A DNA stretch of 7,714 nucleotides, from positions 1 through 7,714 of the forward strand of contig CAJTYN010000146.1 in NCBI GenBank assembly GCA_910584115.1, read 5' to 3'. The DNA comes from an uncultured Lachnospiraceae bacterium (lineage in GTDB: Bacteria; Bacillota; Clostridia; Lachnospirales; Lachnospiraceae). This document shows, piece by piece, positions 1 through 5,312 of this stretch. Positions within the stretch are counted from its first letter, which is position 1. Every line of letters starts with the position of its first letter. The notes under the pieces are model-generated. The model ran no database searches. It was not told the origin of the DNA and saw only the letters and a program-made list of their open reading frames with translations. The translations under genes and the position numbers were made by a program.

Positions 1-922
1 TGAGCGTGATGGACCCATCCACCTGACCGCCATCCACCAGCATAGCCCCCGCACAGGCCGTCACCTGTTCCTCCGTGGGACACGCCTGCAGGGTGACCTC
101 CACGATGCTCCCTGCTGTGACGCCCTCTACGGTCAATATGTTCTCATACGGCACGTCTTCACCCGTCCAGCCCGCCGCCGTGATCGTAGCCTGCACGACG
201 ATGGGGGTGTCCGGCTTCTTTTCCAGCTCCTGAGCGACTCTTTGTATAGCGGTCGCATTCTCTTCGATCGCTGACATGATGTTGCTGACCGCATCCCCCT
301 CCAAGATGGCGTGCAGCTCTTCCATCCAGGCATCAAACTCCGCGCCGCTCGCTGCATAAAATTGTTGATATGCCGCCTGCCATTGCAGGAACAGCGTATG
401 CGTGTCCACTTGGTCTATCAGCCCCGTCACCCACCCGCACACGTCCGTATCCGCGCGGGTATCCGTGATATCAGCCTGGGTGATGCCCTGAGTGCCATCA
501 TCCCTCATCTTCCGCACGGTCACTGTTGCCAGACAATACTCTTTGATTTTATCACCGCGCTCCATCCCCGGTGCCTGCGGGGTGCTGGAAGGCATCCCTT
601 TTTTCACGATGATATCAACGCTCCTGGCATCGTCGTTTTCATCCAGGCGCATGATGACCGCATCCATGCGGTCCAACACCATATCGGCATCGTCCAGGAT
701 CACTGTGTACATACTGTCATTCTCCATCCAATAGCAGTCCAGAATAGCCTTCCCGGGCGATACCTGTACAGCCATGCCTCCTGCTGCCACGACCTGAAGA
801 TTTGTTGATGGGTTTGGGAATACCCCTGACCCCACCAGGCTCCCCAGATACCTACTGATCTGCCTGGCATCGTATCTCCGGTCTCCATTGATGGAATTAA
901 AAAAACCGCTTGTTATCGCCAT
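1..922 (-). CDS. Phage baseplate / receptor-binding tail protein, 3' end outside window
   Basis: The reading frame is open from an ATG at 922 to the window edge (307 codons, no stop), so the C-terminus is missing. The protein starts MAITSGFFNSINGDRRYDA, a start I recognise from Firmicutes phage upper-baseplate/receptor-binding proteins. Residues 1-180 look like the N-terminal anchoring domain, ending in a segment with DITDTRADTDVCGWVTGLID that is characteristic of the family. Residues 180-235 are probably helical or coiled coil. Residues 241-307 begin a beta-rich domain (IVVQATITAAGWTGED) often found at the C-terminus of these proteins, so little is probably missing. The expected role is adsorption at the tail tip. 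A strong Shine-Dalgarno, GGGAGGTGG, lies 7 nt before the ATG, and the start overlaps the end of the Gp37-like gene by 10 bp. The frame is intact, with no sign of decay. The adsorption role is known for the family, not shown here. Confidence 0.85.
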   Translation of the reverse strand, partial: MAITSGFFNSINGDRRYDARQISRYLGSLVGSGVFPNPSTNLQVVAAGGMAVQVSPGKAILDCYWMENDSMYTVILDDADMVLDRMDAVIMRLDENDDARSVDIIVKKGMPSSTPQAPGMERGDKIKEYCLATVTVRKMRDDGTQGITQADITDTRADTDVCGWVTGLIDQVDTHTLFLQWQAAYQQFYAASGAEFDAWMEELHAILEGDAVSNIMSAIEENATAIQRVAQELEKKPDTPIVVQATITAAGWTGEDVPYENILTVEGVTAGSIVEVTLQACPTEEQVTACAGAMLVDGGQVDGSITL

Positions 923-1980
923 GCCGTTCCACCTCCCATCCAAGTCTCGAATGTGGGCACCGCCGTATATCCGTTCTCATCCCAGCTCTCGATCATCTCT
1001 GTGACCCGTGCGCTCCTCGTGATCCCGTATTTGTTCTCCACGGTCACGATATCGCCTAGGAAATAATCCCGCCCACATATATACATATCCGTGTTATCCA
1101 CCTCACCTTCAAAAGCCTCATCGATCTGACAGGCTTCCAGTCTCTCCACACCGCGTCCGTAGAGCTGCGCCATGTAGTCGGCCTCCGTGATATCCCCTTC
1201 GTTGCTGGATACATCCCGGGCATCTACGTACATCTCATAGCGGTCCAGCCCTGCCGCCTGGCCCACGACCGTCCTCCTCCTGGCCTTTCCCTCACCTTCC
1301 CCGGCCACCAGGGCAACATTCCTATATTGGTCCATATCCTGGATATAAGTGCTGGACAGCAGGTTATCAAACTCTGTCGAGAACACGACATAGGGATTAT
1401 CCGTGCCGGTCTGGCCATAAGAACGATCCGTCCCTTTGTAAAATATGACCACAAATCTCCCATCCTGGAAGAGGACGTCCCATCCGTACTGATAAGTCAT
1501 ACAGATATCTTCCACGGCCTCCATCAGGTTCGTGCCCGTGATCTGCTTTTTTATCGTATCCCCTGGCGGTATGTTTTTTGGCCCCAGGACCAGGCCGGGG
1601 ATGATGCGCTCTGGGTCGGTATCGATCGCGTTTTCCGATATGATCTTTCTCAGGGCATCCTCTACATCCCCGCTCAAGGTAGTCTGTTCCCATATGATCC
1701 TGCGGTCCAACAGGCTCTTCAAGTCCCTGCCGGATACGAGCAGATGATCACCCTCTTCCCCATCTTCGCAGATCTCGATGTGCTCTATGATACATAATGT
1801 ATCCCGGTCTGCCCGCTTGACGTAACAGCCTTTTTTCAAAAGCCCTGCTGCCTGGCTGGATGCCCTCAGATACAGTTCCATATCCCCGGCCTTATGATAC
1901 CTTTCCGTCCACAGGGCCGATACTGGATCATCGATCACACCCGTCATCCTCATCTCTGTATCATATATATAAAATTCCAT
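913..1980 (-). CDS. Siphovirus ReqiPepy6 Gp37-like tail protein
   Basis: A 355-residue protein starting MEFYIYDTEMRMTGVIDD. The order of N-terminal beta elements (IDDPVSALWTERYHKAGDMEL, then a segment ending SGRDLKSLLDRRII) and the later YMAQLYGRGVERLEAC and YFLGDIVTVENKYGI stretches match the Gp37-like tail family as I recall it. In Firmicutes siphophage genomes this gene usually sits between the distal tail protein and the receptor-binding/baseplate protein, as it does here. It is probably a tail-associated structural protein at the tail tip. The same frame stays open upstream to 2190, but the ATG at 1980 is preferred because the preceding gene stops at 1982, one base away, and GGGGGTG provides a ribosome site. 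The 3' end overlaps the next gene by 10 bp, suggesting translational coupling. Length is typical and no damage is visible. Confidence 0.85.
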   Translation of the reverse strand: MEFYIYDTEMRMTGVIDDPVSALWTERYHKAGDMELYLRASSQAAGLLKKGCYVKRADRDTLCIIEHIEICEDGEEGDHLLVSGRDLKSLLDRRIIWEQTTLSGDVEDALRKIISENAIDTDPERIIPGLVLGPKNIPPGDTIKKQITGTNLMEAVEDICMTYQYGWDVLFQDGRFVVIFYKGTDRSYGQTGTDNPYVVFSTEFDNLLSSTYIQDMDQYRNVALVAGEGEGKARRRTVVGQAAGLDRYEMYVDARDVSSNEGDITEADYMAQLYGRGVERLEACQIDEAFEGEVDNTDMYICGRDYFLGDIVTVENKYGITRSARVTEMIESWDENGYTAVPTFETWMGGGTAWR

Positions 1981-1981
1981 G

Positions 1982-2441
1982 TCACACCCCCATATAGCGC
2001 GGACAGAAGATGAAAGCCATCGTAAGGGCATCATCGCCCACATCGCATCTGTACGTAAATGTATTGGCCCCGGTCCCAAGCTGGAGCCAGTCGGGACAGC
2101 CTGCCAGCCGGTTGATGATATTGGTCGTAATCCCGTTTTGCAGCAGCGTGACGGATTTTTCCCCGATATGGGTATTGATGGTGACCACATCCCCCTGCGC
2201 CAGCTCCATAGCCAGGCCGATACTCTGCCGGGTCTGTGTGTTGTAGATTCTGGGATCTACTACTTTCCCGGAAGCTCTCAGTTCCATGACCATGCCGCTC
2301 TCCACGTCACCCTCATTTACGACCGTCCCGACCATATCATCGTACAGCCGGGAAAATTCTACCCCGCCCGCCTCTATGGCAAACGGGAACTCGAACATCG
2401 GCAGCACTTTCCCGATCTCCACGCGGCGGCTGCCTGTACTG
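1982..2441 (-). pseudogene. Distal tail protein (Dit) C-terminal fragment
   Basis: The last ~146 codons of this frame resemble the C-terminal half of phage distal tail (Dit) proteins. Visible features are PMFEFPFAIEAGGVEF, the glycine-containing VNEGDVESGMVMELRASG stretch, GDVVTINTHIGEKSV, and the ending WLQLGTGANTFTYRCD through CPRYMGV. A full Dit is usually about 250-300 residues, so the N-terminal oligomerisation domain is missing. The frame stays open upstream past the GTG at 2422, but residues beyond about 2425-2445 do not look like Dit; there the same DNA encodes a DUF7768-type protein in another frame. The GTG at 2422 has no convincing ribosome site, so translation as a stand-alone protein is doubtful. 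It ends one base before the Gp37-like gene, as in an intact tail operon. The 5' boundary is approximate. Confidence 0.7.
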
Positions 2442-2759
2442 GAGGTGCGGGGCGATGGGGAGACAGCCTTTTTCGTATGCCATCCGGCTGTATCCTGCTG
2501 CCCGCTCTGTGTTCCCCTGCCTGTCGCCGCGGAACGGGCTGCAGATGAACACCTTCTTCCGTCCGGGCATCGTCCCTTTTCTATCCTTTGCCAGATCCTT
2601 GTGGATCTCGGTGCGGATCTTACTCTTTATGTCTTCACAAGCCCGCATGTAACCGCTCCTTCTAGCGATCGCCTCTGTCGCTTCTCTCCCATACTGTACC
2701 TCTGCCCTATCCTCAAGGCTGTCGAGTATCCCTTCGATCCTATCTTTCCACTCTTCCAT
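2337..2759 (-). pseudogene. DUF4406/DUF7768-type (nucleoside 2-deoxyribosyltransferase-like) gene, truncated and chimeric
   Basis: A 140-residue frame from an ATG at 2759 with AGAGGAG 6 nt upstream. Residues 1-62 are charged and helical. Residues 64-106 (MPGRKKVFICSPFRGD through GCLPIAPHL) are the beginning of the DUF4406/DUF7768 fold, which resembles nucleoside 2-deoxyribosyltransferases: beta strand, SPFRGD loop, NTERAAGYSRMAYEKG helix, and a second strand ending APHL. Members normally continue past this point with an acidic helix and a further strand and loop. Here residues 107-140 are instead an out-of-frame reading of the Dit fragment, stopping at 2337. The catalytic second half is therefore lost and activity is unlikely. 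The first 62 residues may be a separate ancestral domain, because ATG 2570 could also start the conserved part. The gene follows the HNH-like gene by 12 bp. Confidence 0.7.
2422..2444. other. Deletion or recombination junction between early and tail genes
   Basis: On the minus strand, DUF7768-type homology ends at the APHL leucine (2444-2442) and Dit-like homology begins around VEIGKVLPMFEF (from about 2424). The two are in different frames. The DNA between contains short CAG and CCGC repeats but no recognisable insertion-sequence end or attachment site. The simplest reading is one internal deletion that removed everything normally lying between an early DUF7768 gene and dit. The breakpoint is inferred from remembered family profiles, so its position is good to roughly 20 bp. 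An assembly chimera is the main alternative. Confidence 0.6.
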
Positions 2760-2771
2760 CCTTATCTCCTC

Positions 2772-3098
2772 TCACAGGTAGTTCTTGCCAAATTCCTGCA
2801 TCCATCTCTCGTGGCCGTATCTCTCTTCAAACGCCTCCTGGGCGGTCCTCTTTAAGGCCAGGTCCACCTCCGGGTTACCGTGGGGCGACTCGGGGCCGTG
2901 TTCATGGTGACGCTCTGCGCACATGTAGGCCCACAGGCCATATCTCTCCGCCTTCTTCCGGAAGGCGCCGAACCTGCCGTATATGAGATGGTGCTTGTGC
3001 AGGCCCGTATCCTTCAGCCCGCCATAGTATCCGTTCTCCTCCGCTTCTCTCCTGCAGAGGTAGCATTCCTTTTCTGTCTGTATGATGCTCTTGGCCAT
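2772..3098 (-). CDS. HNH-like zinc-binding phage protein
   Basis: A 108-residue protein with one likely zinc site and an HNH-type core: C12-x2-C15 near the N-terminus (ECYLCRRE), then LHKHHLIYG at 33-41 and C60-x3-H64-H65 (MCAERHH). The C-terminal EEFGKNYL-like ending (here MQEFGKNYL) is typical of a short family repeatedly found in the early regions of Firmicutes phages and usually annotated as HNH endonuclease-like or hypothetical. A nuclease role is possible, but the family's biological substrate is not known to me. The ATG at 3098 is preceded by GAGGGGG about 8 nt upstream and lies 3 nt after the stop of the RNase H-like gene, so the two are probably co-translated. All expected Cys and His residues are present. 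Confidence 0.7.
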   Translation of the reverse strand: MAKSIIQTEKECYLCRREAEENGYYGGLKDTGLHKHHLIYGRFGAFRKKAERYGLWAYMCAERHHEHGPESPHGNPEVDLALKRTAQEAFEERYGHERWMQEFGKNYL

Positions 3099-3101
3099 AC
3101 G

Positions 3102-3548
3102 TTATACCCCCTCATCCTCTCTCAGTTCCCAGAGCATGGCTTCCTGGTAGCCATGCGGCCCGCTCTGGAACGTGCATCTGTGTCTCTTCATGGCGGCTGT
3201 CACCTGCTGCCACTCCCTGGCGTTGCCCACGGGCTTCCCCTTGGCGTTCATCCAGTGGGCCTCTTCCCAGCGTCTGGGCCAGCCATTCCTTATGGCGTTC
3301 AGAACATGTTCACACCGAGTAAATACTCGGACGGAACAGGTCTTTGTGAGTATGCTCATGGCCGCCGCGATCAGCAGTAGGGTGACCTGGTTCTCGGTGC
3401 TGTCGTTCAGGTAGATCTTTCCCTGGCGGGTGACGGGATCGCCGTTCTTCTTCCTGTATTCCGCGACCCACATCCCCGCGCCGTCCCTCCTGGCGGGGCC
3501 TCTGTAGGTGGTCTCCACGAAGATGTCCACTCCTGGTCTCACTCCCAC
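3102..3548 (-). CDS. Degenerate RNase H-fold protein
   Basis: A 148-residue protein whose order of elements follows the RNase H fold. There is a first strand VDIFVETTYRG, a strand-rich hairpin (GMWVAEYRK), a helix after STENQVTLLLIAAAMSIL, a strand plus helix SVRVFTRCEHVLNAI, and the tryptophan-rich GWPRRWEEAHW segment seen in phage RNase H-like proteins. At the canonical acidic positions, however, the first Asp is Glu (FVET), the Glu of the NxxEL helix is Thr (ENQVTL), the Asp of the YTDxxYV strand is Arg (FTRCEHV), and the last Asp is not evident (NAREW). It is therefore probably not an active RNase H. GTG at 3548 follows the previous stop directly and has AGGAGG 12 nt upstream; GTG at 3530 would start exactly at the fold and is an alternative. 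A 16-bp inverted repeat lies at the R-for-D position. Confidence 0.6.
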   Translation of the reverse strand: MGVRPGVDIFVETTYRGPARRDGAGMWVAEYRKKNGDPVTRQGKIYLNDSTENQVTLLLIAAAMSILTKTCSVRVFTRCEHVLNAIRNGWPRRWEEAHWMNAKGKPVGNAREWQQVTAAMKRHRCTFQSGPHGYQEAMLWELREDEGV

Positions 3549-3908
3549 TTATCCTGTCAACCTCCTCTTCTTTGTCTCTGTACGCTCCACGTTTATGTCT
3601 CCCTGTGACGTCTGGGATATGGATGCCTTCGTCCCGTCGTATAGGGTCAGGGCGATCTTGGTGACCTCCCCATCCAGGACCCCTTCCGCTGCCGCGATGA
3701 GGATCTGGACGGCGGTGTCCTCTTCTCTCCCGAACAATGCCCGTATGTTTTCCAGCGTCCGCTCCCTTCTCTCTCTTTCCCTGCGGTATGATACTGCCTC
3801 CTGGCACTCACAGGCCATCGTTGCGGCCTCCACCGCGTCCTCGTCTGTCAATGCGTCCTGGATCTGGACGATCTGGCCACAGAACCTGCATGGTGCTGTC
3901 GATATCAT
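3549..3908 (-). CDS. Small Cys-rich phage protein, putative zinc-binding
   Basis: A 119-residue hypothetical protein starting MISTAPCRFCGQ. Cysteines C7-x2-C10 and C33-x-C35 (MACECQEA) could form one zinc site bracketing the acidic ALTDEDAVEAA helix. Residues 41-60 are strongly charged (YRRERERRERTLENI) and probably helical. The end is a beta-like stretch, EVTKIALTLYDGTKASIS, with a basic tail. I recognise this arrangement from Clostridia phages, where it has no assigned function. The frame is open 15 codons further upstream, to 3953. ATG 3908 is chosen because it has GGAGGGGGAG immediately upstream and forms an ATGA overlap with the stop of the preceding gene, a classic coupling arrangement. 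It abuts the RNase H-like gene at the other end. Confidence 0.65.
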   Translation of the reverse strand: MISTAPCRFCGQIVQIQDALTDEDAVEAATMACECQEAVSYRRERERRERTLENIRALFGREEDTAVQILIAAAEGVLDGEVTKIALTLYDGTKASISQTSQGDINVERTETKKRRLTG

Positions 3909-4153
3909 GCGCTCCCCCTCCTCTTTATCTCTCTCCCGAATATGGCCACGCATTCCGATACCGGGCCGTCCTCTGTCATGATCCTCGTCTTATACCAGTA
4001 TCTCCCGCTCGTATCGACGTACAGGTCACAGATACGTTCCTCCTGCCTCACCGTCCCGACGTATGTGGTCGGGAGGTCCTGCGCTCCCCATCCTGCGCGG
4101 CTCCCGTAGTTGTATGCGTCCTTCAGTCTCTCTTCTAGTTCCTGCTGTGTCAT
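3905..4153 (-). CDS. Small hypothetical phage protein (82 aa)
   Basis: I do not recognise a function. The protein starts MTQQELEERLKDAYNYGSRAG, an amphipathic helix, followed by a probable beta-rich part (EERICDLYVDTSGRYWYKTRI) with several aromatic residues. It has no cysteine pair, signal peptide or membrane segment. The ATG at 4153 has GAGGAGG four to five nt upstream. The gene lies wholly or partly over the 3' end of rep, sharing 128 bp in a different frame, and overlaps the next gene by 4 bp (ATGA). Good ribosome sites on both sides suggest this frame is the translated one and that the long rep overlap is the anomaly. Confidence 0.55.
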   Translation of the reverse strand: MTQQELEERLKDAYNYGSRAGWGAQDLPTTYVGTVRQEERICDLYVDTSGRYWYKTRIMTEDGPVSECVAIFGREIKRRGSA

Positions 4154-4871
4154 GTATCCTCCTCATCGTGTAATGCTGGTATGGGTATCCGGTCACTGGG
4201 TTGATGCCATTGACAACGGAAGACTTGACGATGTAGAAGCCTTTTTTTGGTCTCGGGTCCTTCCGCCAGGTCTTCCTGTGGATCCGCTCCCGTTTGGGCA
4301 CTGGCATGGCCAGGTTCCGGCTGTGGGTGTAGCTGCAGCCTGCCCCCTCTTCTTTTGTCTCTTTCTTTGTCAGGTACTCGGCCAGGTCCTCGAACTCCCC
4401 GTCCTCATATAGTGGGGAGAAGTTCCTGGTGCCGTGTGTCCAGTGCTCCATCACCAGTCTCTTTGTGTTCAGTGCCGGGGCGGCGATGTCCTCTATGATC
4501 AGGTGATGGTGGCAGGCCCCCTTCTTGCCCCGTTCTGTGACGCATATGTACTTGAAGGGGTATCCGGCTTTTTTGTATGCTTTCCTCATCCTGCCCAGGA
4601 ACTTGCTGACGCATCTCTTTGCATCTCTCAATGTGGCTGGCCTCCCGCTCTTTTTGTATGTGAGCGTCAGATGCCAGTCCCCTTCCCTGAAGTTCATGAT
4701 GATGAGGCGCTGCACTTTTTTTACCCGGTTCCTCTCGTTCTGTCTGGCTATGTCCTCCGGGGTCCGTTTCCTCTTTGGCGCCCTGCCCATGCCCGGCGCT
4801 CCATAGTTCCCCGGGTAGTGTTTCTCCACCTGGATCACTGATCCCATGTCGTACGTGATCTTATCGTGCAT
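4026..4871 (-). CDS. HUH-type rolling-circle replication initiator-like protein
   Basis: A 281-residue protein resembling the replication-associated ORF2/G2P-type Rep family. Motif 1 is HLTLTYKK (67-74), with the helix LRDAKRCVSKFLGRMRKA after it. The metal-binding HUH motif is H121-H122-H123 in ACHHHLIIED. The likely nicking tyrosine is Y166 in DLAEYLTKK. Such enzymes nick one strand at an origin, stay attached through the tyrosine and launch rolling-circle replication; that is family knowledge, not shown here. Family-like sequence appears to end near GYPYQHYTM (about residue 236). The remaining 43 residues are Arg/Gly-rich and read another gene out of frame, so a natural stop may have been lost. 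ATG 4871 has GGGGTGG upstream. The 217-bp leader contains putative antisense-RNA control elements and a possible nick site. Confidence 0.75.
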   Translation of the reverse strand: MHDKITYDMGSVIQVEKHYPGNYGAPGMGRAPKRKRTPEDIARQNERNRVKKVQRLIIMNFREGDWHLTLTYKKSGRPATLRDAKRCVSKFLGRMRKAYKKAGYPFKYICVTERGKKGACHHHLIIEDIAAPALNTKRLVMEHWTHGTRNFSPLYEDGEFEDLAEYLTKKETKEEGAGCSYTHSRNLAMPVPKRERIHRKTWRKDPRPKKGFYIVKSSVVNGINPVTGYPYQHYTMRRIHDTAGTRRETEGRIQLREPRRMGSAGPPDHIRRDGEAGGTYL

Positions 4872-4898
4872 CGCTCGCCACCCCTAACTTTAATATCC

Positions 4899-4912
4899 TT
4901 ATCAAGCGATAA
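4899..4912 (-). other. Candidate double-strand origin / nick hairpin
   Basis: On the minus strand TTATC-GCTT-GATAA forms a 5-bp stem with a 4-nt loop and contains CTTGATAA. The rolling-circle plasmids of the pC194/pUB110 group are nicked within TCTTGATAATA-type sequences, and TTATC followed by TTGATAA is also present there. The position, 28 bp upstream of the rep start, is reasonable for an origin. The motif is short and could occur by chance. A related TTATCGATAA palindrome lies at 4961-4970. Confidence 0.3.
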
Positions 4913-4944
4913 AAGGGCTTGTCCCCCTTGACTTTCCAGCCCTT
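4911..4944 (-). terminator. Attenuator-like terminator in the rep leader
   Basis: Minus-strand RNA can pair AAGGGCU (4944-4938) with AGCCCUU (4919-4913) across an 18-nt loop, and the second arm runs into UUUU-AUC. That is a weak intrinsic terminator between the small upstream gene and rep. The first arm, extended to AAGGGCUGG (4944-4936), can alternatively pair with CCAGCCUU (4998-4991) earlier in the same transcript, eight pairs with one bulged G. The two structures are mutually exclusive, as in antisense-controlled attenuators. No folding energy was computed. Confidence 0.45.
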
Positions 4945-4956
4945 GGGTGGTATGCT
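4928..4956 (+). promoter_or_regulatory. Promoter of the putative antisense RNA
   Basis: TTGACT (4928-4933, five of six bases of the consensus -35), a 17-bp spacer, and TATGCT (4951-4956, four of six bases of the -10) preceded by TGG, which gives the extended -10 pattern TGnTATnnT. Start of transcription is expected near 4962-4964. The promoter points away from rep. No plus-strand gene lies downstream, only the structured segment and terminator ending at 5081. The -35 overlaps the rep-leader terminator hairpin on the other strand. Confidence 0.6.
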
Positions 4957-4961
4957 TGTCT

Positions 4962-5081
4962 TATCGATAAACATACCTATGCTACGGCATAAGGCTGGAC
5001 CTGGATGCGTTCCTGGCAGTCCGCACCCAGGTATGATGTTTTTGTATACCCCCTCCCGCTTCTGCGCTTGGGGGTGTTTTT
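4962..5081 (+). ncRNA. Putative ctRNA-like antisense RNA to the rep leader
   Basis: A segment of about 119 nt between a good promoter and an intrinsic terminator, with no open reading frame of note. Hairpin 1 (4976-4994) pairs CCUAUGC with GCAUAAGG, one bulged A, around a cUACGg loop, which is the exceptionally stable UNCG tetraloop on this strand only. Hairpin 2 (4999-5032) pairs ACCUGGAUGCG with CGCACCCAGGU, ten of eleven bases, around a 12-nt loop. In the complementary transcript the single mismatch becomes a G-U pair, so both strands can fold, as expected for antisense and target. The terminator hairpin follows. The RNA is complementary to the mRNA leader between the 50-aa gene and rep and covers the CCAGCCUU antiterminator arm. 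By analogy with pT181 and pIP501 it could lower rep transcription. This is an inference from sequence architecture. Confidence 0.5.
5046..5081 (+). terminator. Intrinsic terminator of the antisense RNA
   Basis: ATACCCCC (5046-5053) pairs with GGGGGTGT (5070-5077), including one G-U, around a 16-nt loop, and the stem runs into TTTTT (5077-5081). The T-run is only on the plus strand; the minus strand has ACAAAAAC after the stem, so it would not terminate the rep transcript. It ends 7 bp before the stop codon of the convergent small gene. Confidence 0.65.
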
Positions 5082-5088
5082 CGGCCGC

Positions 5089-5241
5089 TCAGGCAGTCTT
5101 ATCTTCCCTCACGTAATGAAAATGGCTCATGAACTTGTCTGAGGCTGTTTCGGCACACTCTCTCAGCTCTTTTTCGTCGACCTCACTCTGCTCCACGTAG
5201 CCTTTCTCAGTCTTTATGTAGTTCACGACTTCCAGATCCAC
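5089..5241 (-). CDS. Small conserved-looking hypothetical protein (50 aa)
   Basis: A 50-residue protein reading MDLEVVNYIKTEKGYVEQSE, then an acidic helix (VDEKELRECAETASDKFM) and the ending HYVREDKTA. I have the impression of similar short proteins ending in KTA in Clostridia phage early regions, without known function. The start is set by the ribosome site: GTG 5241 has GGGGAGGTGA ending 4 nt before it, a near-perfect match to the ribosome. The same frame is open to a GTG at 5304, which would give 71 residues but has no Shine-Dalgarno; the in-frame ATG at 5268 also lacks one. It lies between the DUF5688 gene and the rep leader and is probably in the same operon. Confidence 0.5.
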   Translation of the reverse strand: MDLEVVNYIKTEKGYVEQSEVDEKELRECAETASDKFMSHFHYVREDKTA

Positions 5242-5312
5242 TGGCTCACCTCCCCGGTCCACTCCCATGTTGATATAATATGTGTGGATGCCTGTCCTGG
5301 TCACAGGGCTTT

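Noticed and set aside
311..808. 165-codon plus-strand frame
   Set aside because: Antisense to the receptor-binding protein gene, His/Arg/Pro-rich with no recognisable domain; an artefact of the GC-rich coding strand.
133..888. Two short minus-strand frames at 133-357 and 700-888
   Set aside because: Both lie inside the continuous 307-codon frame of the receptor-binding protein (start 922), are in other frames, have biased compositions and no ribosome sites.
1..2759. A contractile or phage-tail-like bacteriocin cluster
   Set aside because: Only Gp37-like, receptor-binding and a Dit fragment are present; there is no sheath, tube, tape-measure or lysis gene in the window.
4110..4841. Overlapping plus-strand frames opposite rep
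   Set aside because: Cys/Ser/Pro-rich compositions without domains; shadows of the HUH Rep gene.
4919..5116. 65-codon plus-strand frame over the rep leader
   Set aside because: It has no ribosome site, starts upstream of the predicted transcript start, and reads through the terminator hairpin into the convergent gene; the segment is better explained as a structured RNA.
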